Shown here piece by piece: positions 1 through 13,233 of a DNA stretch of 64,000 bases (positions are counted from its first letter, which is position 1; each line of letters starts with the position of its first letter). This DNA is from Symbiodinium sp. CCMP2592. Lineage: Eukaryota > Sar > Dinophyceae > Suessiales > Symbiodiniaceae. The stretch is from assembly GCA_905221615.1 (NCBI GenBank), contig CAJNDT010003279.1:154501-218500 (forward strand), in the 5' to 3' direction. The notes beneath the pieces are model-generated. The model was not told the DNA's origin. It saw only the letters and a list, made by a program, of their open reading frames with translations, and did not search any database. The position numbers were made by a program, and so were the translations under genes.

Positions 1-2457
1 GTGCTGAAAGTAAAGCCACAAAGTGGTACTTTCATGGAAACCACCACCCACTGCCACCACCTCGACTCCGACAACCATCAAATACTCCTACTCCTCGTCC
101 CCCTCGTGTGTGCCTACGCCTACTGCTACCCCTACTCCTGCGCCTATGCCGATGGCTATGCACTCCTAATCCACTCCTACTGCCACGCCTACTCCCACTC
201 CCACTCCACTGCCGCCTGTCCTGCCGCTGCCTGCTACGGGACCTGAGCGTCACCCACCTGAAAACCCGTACCATCAACGATCACAGCCACAACCCACAAG
301 CCCTGCAACTATGCACCATGGAATTTTGGCATACAGCACTCCATAAACCTGTCAGTACAGCAACAATCCGACGCACATGCCGAACAAACCCCCGACCCTC
401 GGCCGCAAGGCAGTCCTTGCGCTTCTTCTGGGCTGGGGGATCGTCCTTGAAGCTCGGGTCGACTTTGTACCTGGCTCTAAGCCCAGTGGCTGCAAGGTGC
501 GGTGGTCGGGCAAGGCATCTTGGGGCTTGAGAAATGCGACCAACCCGGGTGGGTTTCTGAAGCTGACGTTTCTGGCCGGCCAGGCTGAAGCACACACCCA
601 GCGTAAAGTCAATGTCTGTGGGCTAGTGCACAGCAGCCGGAAGGTACAAAAAGAAACACTGGGAAGGTCCTCCTCACGAGGTGTTCTTTGGCCGAGAGTG
701 CCCAGCAACAAAGCTTAAACGTTGCGAGTTATACCCAACAATGCGCGGCACGACAAGCCTAGAGCGGACACGAGCAATAATCGATGTTGGCTGCATGGTA
801 GGTACACCAGACCGAATTCACACCGGAAAAAACTTTGTTCCAGGAAGCGCCCCTCCAAGCTTTGTTTGATCAAGGTTGGGGCTGCGGTGTTATTTCTGTC
901 GCACGACCCTGGCGTAGCACGTCTGTCTGCACGGCAAGAGATGCAGACAACGATACGACAGGAACGAATGAGTGGCCTTGGACGGACTAAACGCGTTTGG
1001 CACGCCCCAAAAATTTAAACCCCAAAACCGACGGAACCCCAAAAATCCCGACTTAAACCCTGGGCCCTAAAGAGGCACGGTCCAGCCCTCAGGCTGCTTC
1101 GAATTCTAGCCACTCTTGATGAAAAGCACCGAAGAGGCTTATGGGCTTGAGGAGGCTGGATTTCGGGGCTTGAGAGCTTCTTAAGGTTCGGGATGGAGGC
1201 TTGAAAGGCTCACGGTTTCAAGGTTTAGGCATATTATTTCCCTACGAAGCCTCTGGCTCTCAACCCTGCCGAACCAGGTTTCAACGGGGCGCATCGGCTT
1301 AAACATCCGCAGTTCTACATCGAAGCCGTGCACCCGAAACTCTAAAACGTCTGAAACCCTAAAAAAACAACTAACCTGGCAAGCCCCAAAGCCCTTAGAA
1401 TAACCCTTACGGAACCTTCTATAGAAGTTTTCGCGGACCCTACTGAGTTTATCCAGGTAGTGAACGTAGTCATAACAGCCCTTACACTGAAGCCTGAAAC
1501 TGCCCCAGATAGTAAGCCCCGCTAGATCCCTTTAAAGGGCACCCATAAAGCGACCCATGACAGAACCCTACAGTACCATTGGGGCACCCTTAAAAGGAAC
1601 CCTAGGATCCCATAAAAAGGATCCCTTAAAGGAACCCTAGGAACCATTAAAGGATCCCTTGAAGGAGCCCTAGGATCCCTTGAAGGATCCCTTGTCGGAT
1701 CCCTTAAAGCAACCCTACGATCCAATAAAGGACCGCTTGAAAAGGCACGCTTACAGGAACCCATGGGCTTGCTCTCATTCACGTCTCCCCCGGGCTGCCC
1801 GACTTGTAGAGCTTCTGTGACTGCTCGGAAGTGGCGGCATCCAGGTCCTCGTTCACAGTGTAGGGTTTAGGGTTCAGGGGTCTAGGGGGTAGAATTCAGT
1901 GGTTTGCGCCGCCGAAGGGCCAGGCACGGAAGCTTCTTCGGTGCTCACTTAATATAAAGCTGATGTGGACGGTGTTTTGGGCTGTATCACCTGTATTCTC
2001 ATGATTATATGTTCAAGTACACACAGACCAGTTTTCTTGCGGAGCCCTAGAAACAGCTACCGCCTAGCAACCCTCAAGTCGATACAAGCCCTACCACACT
2101 CAACAATAAGATTTTGGCACCCATCCCCTTGAACCCTCAAGCCCCAGAAGTTAGGGCAAGTGTCCATGGCCGACGGCTACCAAAAACCCACAATATAGGG
2201 GCCTTGATAATTAGAATAGGGTGTTTGGGTCCGTTATACGAACACTGCAGTAGGGAACCCCCAAACGAGTACTGTTAATTCTTTAAGCCCCGTACTAAAC
2301 CCCTGTAATACGCCTTACAGTAATTCCTACAGACCCCTTTAAAAGAAACGCTTAAAAGAACCCTACTTTAGGCCCCTGTATTACCAGAGAAACCCCCATG
2401 GAATCGGGCACCTGCCTTGTCCAACTTCGCGAGCCTTCGCTGTTCGAGCTCGAGCCT
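1..2457. other. Non-coding region
   Basis: Positions 1-250 are a pyrimidine-rich degenerate CTAC/CTCC repeat. Apart from the 1.5-kb tandem repeat I see no gene in the rest. Confidence 0.6.
1540..1760. repeat. Degenerate tandem repeat of GGATCCCTTAAAGGAACCCTA
   Basis: Roughly eight imperfect units built from GGATCCCTT(A/G)AAGG and AACCCTAG. No coding sequence seen around it. Confidence 0.7.
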
Positions 2458-2830
2458 GGGTCAGGGCTTAGGGTTAAGGGGTGTAGAGTTTAGGGCTTGG
2501 GGCTTCAGGGTTTAGGGTTTAGGGCTTGGGGCTTTAGGGTTTGGGGGTTTAGGGGTTTAGGGTTTAGGAACCCCAAAATAATACTTAAAGGATCATGGGA
2601 AATAGTAACTAGGGTAATAATCAAGGTAACTATACTTATAACCCCAATTAAGAAGCTTATAACCTTACTTACTAAGTCCCATGATCCTCCAAGTAGGGTT
2701 TAGGGCTTAGGGCTTTGGGGTTTAGGGTTTTGAGTTCAGGGTTAAGGGGTGTAGTGTAGGGTTCAGGGCTGGGGAGCTCTAAGGGATACTGGAAAGGCTT
2801 TAGGGTTCGGGGTTTAGGTTTCAGGCTTGT
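2458..2830. repeat. Telomere-like TTTAGGG block (degenerate)
   Basis: Many TTTAGGG and GGGTTTAGGG variants on the plus strand, interrupted by foldback copy 1. TTTAGGG is the known dinoflagellate telomere repeat. Confidence 0.8.
2582..2695. mobile_element. Foldback (MITE-like) element copy 1
   Basis: Ends TACTTAAAGGATCATGGG and CCCATGATCCTCCAAGTA form long inverted repeats; the interior is also near-palindromic (GGTTATAAG type motifs). This copy sits inside telomere-like repeats, intergenic. Confidence 0.85.
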
Positions 2831-3094
2831 TTATAACCTATGAAGGCAGTACCCTATTTAGAGGATCGGGGGGGCCTAGCAAGTAGGATTCTCGTCATAG
2901 GTTCAAAACCCCATAAGACCCTTATTGCTAAGCAAACTGTTCAATGCCTGTAATGCAATGCATATGAACCCCTATAGAACTCTAAGAAACGCTACGACGC
3001 CCTCATAAAGGCCTACAGCTCAAAAGAACCTCGAGAGTTCTCTGAAGTACCCCAGCAGAAGCATCTTCTTGGCCATGATCCGTGTAGTGATGCG

Positions 3095-3195
3095 ATATGG
3101 GAGTTTCCGAAAATAGGGGACCCTAATCTAGTACCCTAAATAGTAGGATCCTTATTGTAAGGATCCCAACCCCTAAGTTTCGGAAACTCCCATAT
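3095..3195. repeat. Second inverted-repeat family, copy A
   Basis: ATATGGGAGTTTCCGAAAAT... pairs with ...TTTCGGAAACTCCCATAT; interior rich in GGATCCTTA motifs. Confidence 0.8.
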
Positions 3196-4644
3196 GTCGG
3201 AAAATCAGAATTGGGGAGACGAGGCAACTCAAATCTTGAAAATCGGAGAATCCCGAAGCCAGACCCTGCGCGAAGAGCCGAGACCCAAGACACAGGAATG
3301 AGGAAGGCACTTTCCCGTGGTCAGCTCGATATCACGCTCGAGTCGTTCCCTCGGAAACAATGGGGATGGGGTTACGGTTGAGTAGACGGTCCCATGGTGC
3401 TTGGGGTTTAGGGTTTAGGGCTTCGGGTTTAGGAGTTACAGTAACCTGCCTGAAGTGCTCTGCATACCCAACCAGTGCAAGTCCTCCCTGGAATACAGCG
3501 ACATGCTTTCCTTTGCGATCCCTGAGGTAGCCTTGCAAGACCCATCGCACACCCTCCCAATGCTCCACAAGCCAGACCCTCAACCTAACCTCGGTTCGGT
3601 TACCGAGTGTGGCACCTGTGGTTCTGACGGTAGTCGTTGTAAGATCCTTCGGGTTCGGCAGAAAGCTTTCGTAGTTTCTTCCGCCGATCTTATAAAGCAG
3701 CCTTGTAATATGCTACAGTTCTGGCTGGTCTTTGGAGTCCGGCTTCAGGGCTCAAGGTATAACGGCTTCAACATTCCAAGGCTTAGGGTTTAGGACTTGA
3801 GCTTTAACGGTTTTGAACCTTGGTAAGAGGTCTGACGGTCAGGGAATCGCGACGGCCAAGCAAACTAGAATACCAGTGAGCATAGTAATAGCACGATGCT
3901 CGTGATGATTATTATTGTTACGCTTACTGTTTTAGGAGGGCTAGAGTTTGTGGAGGGGTGCAACAGCAATGGCCATGGCAATAGCCTTGTAGGGCTGTAG
4001 GAAAAGTAAAAGCAATGGCCATAGAACTACTGCATCAGCAACTACGTACAGTAGATTCTTTTCAACACTCGACCGGGAGCACGATTGTCGAAAGCTCAAA
4101 TCATCAAGAGCATAATTAAACCTGCATCCTAATGCTTGAGTTCAATCTGAGTCGCAGCCGTCATCACGACACGAAATTTCGTGAAAGTCATCATGATCAT
4201 CATAAATACCGTCATCATCATCATCATCGGCCTCCGCTGATTTGCGATCCACCGGTCGCCCCGCTAACATGCCTGGCACGAGGCACGGCGTTTGCAATTA
4301 AACCGCAGATGGGGAGGCGTGTTAAGCCACGTGGGTCCATTCTTGCTATGGATCCCTCACTTGCAGGCTCTTGCTCAAGAACTATAGAGAAATCATTTGA
4401 TCTTGGAGGTATTCTCAAAGATGCACTACGTTTAGCGGAACCCTTCTTGTAGCATGTCTGGCTCGAGATAAAGCGCTAAAAGCTAAACCACAGCCCTCCT
4501 CCCTCCTGTAGAACCCGAAACCCTGCAACGCTCAGAATCTTACCTACAACCCTCCACCCCTATCGGATCCTGGATAGGGACCCTCAACGCAGCCTATAGG
4601 ACCCCCTTCTAGGATCTGCTACAATTAACAGAGCCCCTAAACTC

Positions 4645-5095
4645 AAAGGATCCACCCCAACCCTAAACCCCAAACCCCAAACCCCTCACAGGAGCCCCCT
4701 AAACCCCAAACCCTAAACGGCTCTAAGCCCCTTTACACCAAGGAGCCCTTAAAGGGAGCCCTTAAAGGAGCCGTTAAAGGAGCCCTTAAAAGGATCCCTT
4801 AAAGGAAGCCCTGCAAAGAGGAGCCCTTTCAAGAACGCGTCGCCGCGACTGGGGCCCTCGGTCGTTGAAGCTGGACGTGTCCAGGGAGATGCCATCGCGA
4901 GAATCTCGGGCTTTAGGGTTTCCAGGGGGGGCTCTAAGAGATACAAGAAGGGCTTCAGGGTTTAGGGGTTTAGGGTTTAGGGTTTTAGGGGTTTGGGCTA
5001 GGGGTTTAGGTTTTAGGGTTAAGGGTTTAGGGTTTAGGGGTTGAGGGGTTTACGTAGGGTTTAGGGATTTAGGGTTTAGGGTTTAAGCTCTGAGG
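4645..5095. repeat. Telomere-like block, both orientations
   Basis: CCCTAAA variants from 4645 to 4730 and TTTAGGG variants from 4910 to 5090, facing each other around the 4.75-kb tandem repeat. Confidence 0.75.
4742..4806. repeat. Tandem repeat of AGCCCTTAAAGG
   Basis: Four to five units of AGGAGCCCTTAAAGG-type sequence, related in style to the repeat at 1.5-1.8 kb. Confidence 0.75.
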
Positions 5096-5099
5096 GATA

Positions 5100-7030
5100 C
5101 GACAAGGGTTTCCTAGTGAGGGGCTAGGGGGTCTGTAGAGTTCGTTTAGAGGTCTTCTTCTGGGGCTTGCTTTGGGCTTTCTTGTACGGTTTCTGGGCCC
5201 TGGAGGGTTTAGTCTTTGGGGCATGTGGCTTTTTTAGGTTTACGATTTTGACTTGTCGGCCTCGTCTAGGGATGGGGCTGGGGTCTGGGGAGGGGGAACC
5301 TCAAGGCTCAGAATGTTAGGTCAAGGGCTCAAGAGTTCAGGCACGATCGAAAAGCTCAAAGCATGCTCTAAACGCTCGGCACATTGTCACGCGGTTCTAG
5401 GGCTCTCAGCCTATTGAGTTTAGGCTTAGGGTATCAACGCATTGGGATGAGGGTTAGTTTTTGATCCACACTCGCAGCTTGGCGGCGAAACTATTAAAAC
5501 ATAAGGGGCTTTTGATAGTGGCTTGAGCTTTCCAGCGTCAGCGCCTGACACTACGACTGAGATTCAGCAGCTTACGAAGTAAGGACAGCTTTAAACCCCA
5601 GGCCCAACTTTGGGATCCCTCCATAACGACCCTCATGCAACCCGCAGATTTCGGAAAGCACCACCTGTAAAACTCGGCAGGATCAGCGCTCGCCTTGCGG
5701 GCTTCACGGCCCGCTACTTCCTGCACAGAGCCTTTAAGGATTGTGCATACTTTGGGCTGCACCTGGATGCTACAACCCAGAAACATGGAGAGTGCCTTCG
5801 GCTTGAAAGTTCACTGGGCCGGGTACAAGCTCACAAACCAGAGTTCGAGGCCCTTCGAACTTCTCCCAAACCCAGGGCCCCTCGCCTTATGCCCTGAACT
5901 CGAAATCCTTACAATCCGAACCACCCAAAGCAGGCCAAGGAGCGTGTCGACGGAACATGCGTGGACACCTGCTGGAGGGACTCCTGTGCACGACAAAAAG
6001 AGTCCTTGAAAGGTGTAGGGGCGTTTGGTGCTTTGCCAGCTGGGGATTTTGGGTTCTGGAAGCATTCAGGTTTGAGCTTGGCAGGTTCCTATGTCTGTCA
6101 TGTCGGAGTGTTCGAGCTTCGGGCCTTGATGAGGGCTTTGAAAGTTTGTTGCCTCTACTTCGGGTTGAAACACCTTAAGCCTAAAATTTGAAACCGCTGG
6201 CCTGAAAAGGTGATTCAAACTCCTGTCCCGACAGTTCCAACGGAGCCGACAGGGTGAGCTTCCGACTTCTGCAGCCTGGAGGTCTCAGAGGAAGGACATA
6301 GGCTCTGCTTTTTTTGCAAACATCGGTACAAAGGATGTATCGATAGCGGTCCTCTGCATTTTTCGGAGGTTTAGAGACTCCAGGCTTCCTGCGAAGGTCG
6401 CGCCAGAGAACCTTCGAGGTTGGCGAACTAGAAGAACCTGATCCGGAAGCCCTGAACAATAAAGTCTCGGGAGCCCTCCTATCTGACCGCATGCTCCTGA
6501 GGCGAGGTAAGCTTGCCTTTCCTCGGTCGAAAGCGTCGCTCCGCAGGAACAGTGAAGAGCTTCTGGTGCAGGGCATCATCATCATCTAGTAAGACGAGGA
6601 CCGATATTAAGTAAGATCAATCAATCTCAAGGGCTCAGCTGTACTCAAGCAGAGCAGAGTCTGGCAATCCCAGAAATTCGTAGAACACAGACCGAACTGG
6701 CCCTGGGCACCGCACGAAGCCATGGCGTCGCGCGTGAAGTCAGAGAAAGCTTCCAGACTTATACAGATTGCTTGTGTCTATGGTGTCTACGGCCAGGTAC
6801 TTCGTTGTAGCTGTGTGAGTATGTGTTTGTGTGTGTGTATGTGTTCCTTGCAGAAAACACTATGGGGTAGAGACGAATCTGAGTTGGTCATCTCCAGAGT
6901 CATGACATTTATTCCTGCAGACTCCCACCCATCTGTTCTTGAAGCGCGATTTAGTGGCAAGTGGTTGGTTCACATGATGCGAGCGAAAATCGACTGAGGG
7001 GCTGTATTCCAGAAGTCGACCAGTGCTGCA
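5100..7030. other. Non-coding region, possible stray exons
   Basis: Downstream of the protease. Short minus-strand stretches (about 5690-5760, REARKASADPAEFYR; about 6400-6440, SKVLWRDLRRKPG) have protein-like composition but no confirmed splice partners. Confidence 0.4.
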
Positions 7031-7495
7031 TTATCCCTTTGCAGTCGCCTTTTCATTGATGCTTTGGCGTGCCAATGCGAAGCCTATGCGCAGGCGCTGG
7101 CGATCGTAGACAGTGTAGTACCGCCTTCGAACAAGTCTCACCCCTCCAGCTTCTCAAGCAGGGCACACGCATCCGCCCGACCCCCAAACCCTAAACCCCT
7201 AAAGCCTAAACGCCTGAAGCCCTAAATCCTAAACCCTATACCCTAAACCGCCAAACCCTATACCCCCGCTGCACCTCAAGAAGGGATCACCAAGCAGGAA
7301 AAGCGGCCCCTGAGGACGCGGGACGTCTACCGCCATCAGCTGCAGCTCACAGCCGCCCTGGGGAAGGATGCGGAGGATCTACAAGGGTCACCAAAAATGG
7401 TTCGATAGTTTATACATATATATATATGTGTGCTACAGTACAGCAAAAAATCCAAAATATAGTAGCTGTAGTGTGTGTATATATATATATACATC

Positions 7496-7526
<31 letters not shown>

Positions 7527-8397
7527 TCATTTCTCTATGTCGTTATTTATTGCAACTGTAGTAACTAGCAACTATGGTAAGTATAGTATTGGGTTTTAGG
7601 TTCTCTAGTAACTATTGTATAGGGTTTGGGTGTTCAGGGAGGGGGAGTTGGTATGTTGAAGCTCAGTGAGACTACAACACCCAAGGGTTGAGTGCGCAGG
7701 GCTTGGAGGTTTGCACCTGACCTGAAATCCTTCTAGACGATTCTGGCACACATGCCTAAACCAGAGAGATCCCAAACACTCAGGCTCAAACCGGAAATGA
7801 AATCCTAGAACTCCCTGGAATCCAAGATGATTTTCTAGGAAACCGATAACAAAAACAGCCCGACGAAGACCCCGAACCCCGAACCCTGACCTGCCATGAG
7901 CACTGAAAGGGCACCTCCTCCCGCTCCACATAGTCCTGCGGGGTCAGCTGCAGCTCGAAATCCACCTTCGGCTTTGGGGGTCAATAGACTTAATAATATT
8001 AATAGTATTAATAGTACTATTAATAGTATCATTAATAGTAGTATTATCGTACTATTAACAGTATTAATAGCATTAGTAGTATTTGTAAGTAGTAATAATA
8101 GTATGAACGGTTTTCATGCTTTGTAAGAGGCGTTTGCTACACTAATTCGGGCCGTTCAGTAGGGCTTAGGCTCTTGCGCTCGAGGCTTCGGGTTTCGGAA
8201 GTTGGGGTTTAAGGCCTCATTTTTGCACAGGCTCTTGCCGTCTGCCTGACACTTCGACGTGTCTGAAGACCGAAGAGTTGAAGTCGTTTTCGGCCACCCT
8301 TCGGCGCAAGAGCTCGGATCATGCCCTTCTGGGAGCTGGCACGGGCCCGGGTCTGCGATTGAAAGCGCATGCGCCGGGCTGCTGCTGCTACTACTAC

Positions 8398-8453
<56 letters not shown>

Positions 8454-11286
8454 GCAATAATAATAATAATAATAATTCTACGACTAATACTACCAATACT
8501 ACTACTACCACTACTACTGATACTACTACTAGCAGGATCAGCAGAGGAACGATCCAGATCCAAAGACAGCATGGGCCTACAAGCCCTACCAGGAGTGTGT
8601 CAATCGAAGACCCCAAACCCCAAAGCATGGTAATGAGGACTAGGATGAGGAAAGGATCAGGAAGAGAATGGGAATGAGGCAGAGAGGATGATGACAATCC
8701 TCGTGGGTTTTCCTGATGAAGATGATGGTTACGACCACTGAAATGATTCTGTGCTCAAATCACGTGTACAATCGTCACCAGTATGAACACGACCGAGATT
8801 CGGATCCTCTTCAATCGCCTGAATGACCGCAGAAAACGGTTTAGGTTTCAGGTTACAAAAACGCTTGAGTCCGAGAGCAACATCAATCGGAATGAATATC
8901 GAAAGCCCCCCCTGTACTGTCCCGATGCTGCTGCCTCCTCCAGGAGGAAGCCAAGGGTGGGGAGCGCATCGAAATTGCTGCAATCCGGCGCAACCTGCCG
9001 GTTGAGCGTCTAGGGCTGGAGGGTATGGGAGCTGGCATTCCAGGACTAGGCATTGGGGATGCACCCTTCACGCTTTTTCTGTTTACCTTGTCTTCTCGCC
9101 CTGGTCTGACTTCATCCACGTCCATACTGACAGCGAGTTTCCGTACAAATCACAGGAAACTGCACACTCGGAGTCTCCAGGCCTGTGACTATCACTCCGG
9201 TAGCAGAGACTACCCATCTTCTTGCTGCTGCTTTCCACGACTACGACTACTACTGCTACTACTACTACTACTACAACTACTACTACTCCTGCTGATCCTT
9301 TGCTGCTTCGGCCTTGAGAAGTTCCGCCAGCTGCCGGGCGAGGCGGGTAGGCGCTGCCAGCGAGGAGGTCCTGGTAATGTGGGGGGCCTTACTTGGAGGA
9401 TCATGGGACTTCGTAACTGGGGTTATAATTAGGGTAACTATACTTATAACCCCAATTAAAGTACTTATAACCTTACTTACTAAGTGCCATGATCCTCCAA
9501 GTACTATTTTTGAAGTTGCCGTCGTTAAGGGTGTTTATAAGGAATACAACGATGTGTACTCTTCAGGTTCTATTCTCGGGGTCTACAAAAATGGCATGGA
9601 GTCTATAGGGTTTAAAAGTATCTTCGAGTAGAGTATCACGAAGATGATCGATTCTCATGGTTCCAATACAACCGTTGTTGTCATCACCGAGCTTGTCATT
9701 GACACTCCTGGGAATCGAATAACCGTGGTCTCAGGAATGAAATAGCCCTTGTCTTGGAAGAGGGGTGTCAAACAATGAGTCAATGTAAACGAGATAGGAA
9801 AGTCTCCAAACCTCAAACCTTAAGCCCAAAAGCCTAATCCCTCACCCTGAACCCCACAAACAATCCAGTAATGGTACTGGGCAAGCCATCACAAACCCGT
9901 AATCACTCAACAACACTCACTACAAGCACCGTGAAAGCCGACAAAATGCTCAAAAAAATTGAAAACTTGCGGAGAAAACTAAGCCCTCAACCCGAAACAA
10001 CGTGAACTTGTGGCTCCCGGTGTCGAGGGCGGCGGCGCAGGCGGTGTAGGAGCCCGGGGCCCCGCAGAGATCGGTCTTCGAGCCATTCAGGGTCAGATCT
10101 CTGAGGGACACCTGAAGCGGTTTTGGGCTTCGGGCGGTTTTGGGGTTTAGGGTTTAGAGGGTTTAGGGTTTGGAGTTTGGGTTTAGGGTTTAGGGTTTGC
10201 GGTTTAGGGTTTCAGGTCCAGGTTTGAGGGTTTAGGGTGCAGGTGAGTTTCAGGTGGCTGTGGTGTCGGCGGGAGCGTTGACAAAGGAGGTTGGGACTGA
10301 GTTCTAATGGGCTTCTATTGAGGTTCGTGTGAGATTTTCCGGCAATGGCTCATGAAAACAAAGCCTCGCGAAGACTTAGGGCTTTTTCGAGTTTACGGTT
10401 CGGGACCCCGCCTGCCAGAATCCAGGCTTCCAGACGGGTGCCCACTTAAGCTCGGACTCCATCCGCTCAGCATCCACCTTCCCGAAGCTGATCTCGCCCC
10501 CCTCAAGGGAGAAGTAGACGGCAAAGACCGGCCGGGCAAGCTTCCGACTCTTCACCTACAGTCACGGCAAAAAGCAGTTCGACGAGCTTGTACCAATACA
10601 AACAGCAGCAACAACAGCACTAATGGTGATGGCAATATTCATCAGGCTAGGAAGAGTGATGTTGAAAAAGAAACAGAAGAGCCATAATTCCTAATAACCA
10701 CTACTTACGTCCCAGTCACCAACTCATCGAAGAGGCAGAAGCCGTGATCCTGGGAAAGCTGTGGAAGGCCGAGCCCAAGCACTCCATCATAGGGCGCATT
10801 GCGAAACGGATGCTCACTTTGGTTGGTGGCCTCCACAAAGCTCAAGGCTGCGCAGAGGTCTTGTCCCACGCACACCTGGTCCTTCGCGTAGTGGCCGGTG
10901 ACTTGTCCCGTGCCGAAAGTCAGCGTCACGGCCTCGCGGGTGTAGTTGGCGGCGTCGATGTCTTTCAAGCACAGCTGGCGCTCTGCTGTGCTTGATTGGC
11001 TGGCATTGTAGCGCCTGCTTTGCAGGCAGCTCGGTGCTGAACAATGACTCGACGGGATCACAACATTGGCACTCCCAGTGTCAAAGGTCATGCGAAAGCT
11101 CTGGCTTGGTGAACCGACTGCCACCTCCGCAAAGTACTCGACCGTGCTTTGCCGTCGGCCCCAGCTGTCGGGTAAGTGCCTCCGTTGCCTTGTGAGTGGC
11201 ACGACCACCACTCCGGGCTGTGTGGACTTCCCACCGAGCGATTGAAAGGCCAGAGTGGCCACCAGGCACCTTCTTGTCTGCTTCAT
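7031..11286 (-). CDS. Pepsin-like aspartic protease (family A1), complete, 8 exons
   Basis: Endopeptidase with two catalytic Asp residues, probably secretory or vacuolar. Exons in coding order: 11286-10720, 10540-10412, 10111-10017, 9370-9313, 8994-8935, 7965-7891, 7357-7275, 7124-7031 (stop TAA). Together 1,161 nt, in frame, about 386 residues, normal for A1 enzymes. Seen: a basic then hydrophobic N-terminus that could be a signal peptide, first active site FDTGSAN (Asp ~69), YDGVLGLGL, the lobe-2 strand VFAVYFSLEGGEISFG, second active site ALDTG/TSS (Asp ~262, split by an intron), DCSNFDALPTLGF, LTPQDYV, GPLFLLGDPFLR and the closing RYYTVYDR...IGFA. Donors are GT, GC, GA, GC, GC, GT, GT; every acceptor is AG. 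The start Met was chosen because it precedes the hydrophobic stretch; the frame stays open upstream to 11442. A foldback element lies 19 bp upstream of the fourth exon. Family call is firm; substrate is unknown. Confidence 0.88.
7176..7262. repeat. Telomere-like CCCTAAA block in the last protease intron
   Basis: Repeated CCCTAAACCC variants between protease exons 7 and 8. Confidence 0.75.
7419..7525. repeat. (TA)n microsatellite, protease intron 6
   Basis: Two long TA/TATATG runs between protease exons 6 and 7. Confidence 0.9.
8398..8478. repeat. (AAT)n microsatellite, protease intron 5
   Basis: Near-perfect AAT units, followed by ACT/TAC units to 8530. Long ORFs here are low-complexity artefacts. 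Confidence 0.95.
9390..9503. mobile_element. Foldback element copy 2, in protease intron 3
   Basis: Same ends as copy 1, opposite orientation. It begins 19 bp upstream of the fourth protease exon (9370), replacing much of the normal 3' splice region. Confidence 0.85.
10133..10230. repeat. Telomere-like TTTAGGG block in protease intron 2
   Basis: At least seven TTTAGGG motifs with slight variation, next to exon 3. Confidence 0.8.
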
Positions 11287-11769
11287 ACCGGAACCCAGAA
11301 CCCTCGGCCCCAAACCCCGGCGAAGAGACCGCAAGCAGAACAGGCTCAAAAGACCAAAGCCTTCCCAAAGACCGCCCTCAACTGACCCGCCCTCATCTGA
11401 ACCGCCTGACATGCCAAGGATGCGTCGGAGAATGAGTCGCACCCATCCTGCACATGGTACAACCGGCTACACATGCACTGATGAATACGAGCACTACAAG
11501 TAATAGCAGGGACATGTCCAATTACAACAAGAATAGCAATGACGGTAAAGAGCAATAGTCGCTATACGCTACTCGTGCAACGACGTTGGGGCAACAATTG
11601 TACACAGCTGAAGCAAAGTAATATTGCAACCACAGAAAGATCATCTTGGGTCGAAACAAACACTGATAAGAATAGGCCTGCACCACGCGGCTGCGAGGCG
11701 AAGCAGAAGATCTTTGTCTGGGCATCGCCGGAGTGCTTGGATCCATCGGGCACATCAAGGCAACTTGGA

Positions 11770-12010
11770 GGATCATGCGTAGGTTTAGGTTTAGGTATCG
11801 GCTTAGGGGTGCAGGGCTACGGGGTTTCGAGGCGTCGGGCTTAGCGGATTAGCGTTCAGGGGCTCTGGGATGTAGAGTTTAGGGATTTGGGTTTGAGGGG
11901 TTTAGGGGTTTGAGGGGTTTCGGGCTAGGAGATGTGAGGTTTAGGCTCCAGGGGGTTTGGGTTTAGCAGTTCGGGGTTTAGGGTTTAGCGGTTCGGGGTT
12001 GAAAAGGTTT
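11770..12010. repeat. Telomere-like TTTAGGG block
   Basis: Degenerate TTTAGGG/GGGTTTAGG run upstream of the protease gene. Confidence 0.75.
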
Positions 12011-13119
12011 AGGTTACCATGTTAGGCAAGTTGGAATATGGTCTAAGTTACTTTACATGGTTGAATGGTGCTACAGATAACCTTGACCTGGCACTCGAGG
12101 TGTAGCAGTGTAGCCCCGACATACTGAGTCACTTGTCCGTGTCCTGAACCGGTTATTGTCCGTTCGTCAGTTGTAGATGACTGCCAAGTGAAGGCACCGC
12201 AGGGTCGCGGAAGTCCATTCCCACTTTTCATATTTGGCGACATCATCTGCACCACTCAGATGAAGATGAATGGACTGTGACCCAAAGCTGCGATCCAGCA
12301 ACATTCAAGGCCTGCTGATGCGAGCTGTGCCCTCTGCGAGAGTTGTCGTGCTCGGAGTCAGCCTGAAATCAAATCCTTTCTGACGCGCTTTCCTTTAAAA
12401 GATGCACCGGCGAGAGCTGGCCCTTGCTGTGAAACCTGGGTCGTGCTGGCATGCCAACACAAGCAAGCAAGCTATGTGGAAACCATTCAACCCAATATCA
12501 TCCTGCAAGTCTTTGAAGCCCTGCCGCCCTCAGTCTTGGTTTGCGATTTTTGGGTGGTTTGACAGAAAGAGGGTGCAAAGTGGAAAACAAGGCTGTGGTT
12601 TAGGGCTTTGGGTGTCCCCTTACAAGGGTTAGGAGTAGCAGAGACTATGGCGGTTACTGGATGTGTTTCACGGCTCACGAACGAGGGAAGTAGTTCCTCG
12701 AAAAGCAGCAATCCGCCACGCCCATGGGACAGTCTAAGCGAAACCCGAATCGGAAACCTAAAACCCTCCCAAGATCTCGCAGTCCACAAGGGGCCTTGTC
12801 GTAAACCTGAACCCTAGGCCCTAAGCCCGACTTCAGGAGTTTGCTTGCCGGTGCTGCTGCAAATGTTCGTCAACCGTGGACCAATCGGCGGGCTTCCGTC
12901 AGCTGGTGGCGGTGCATTTCTGGATACTTAAAGGATTCTGTGGCTGTGGCTCGTCTACAACATAAAGGGCAAAAGGGAAGGCTCGAAATCTTCGGTTCAG
13001 TCTCGACCCCAAAAAAACGGCATGTTCAGGCATTATGCCAGCATCGAGTCAGTATGCGCAAGCACCAAACAAAGCAAACTCTGGGTTGAGAACTGCAGGG
13101 AGATGTGATGCGTGGACCC

Positions 13120-13233
13120 TACTTGGAGGATCATGGGACTTAGTAAGTAAGGTTATAAGTACCTTAATTGGGGTTATAAGTATAGTTACCCTAATTATAA
13201 CCCTAGTTACTAAGTCCCATGATCCTTTAAGTA
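13120..13233. mobile_element. Foldback element copy 3
   Basis: TACTTGGAGGATCATGGG at one end and CCCATGATCCTTTAAGTA at the other. Downstream of the last kinase exon found. Confidence 0.9.

Noticed and set aside
4132-4452. 106-codon His-rich plus-strand ORF
   Set aside because: Arises from CATCAT repeats; no splice or domain support, opposite to all other genes.
8156-8697. Poly-Asn, poly-Ile and poly-Leu ORFs
   Set aside because: Translations of the (AAT)n array in a protease intron.
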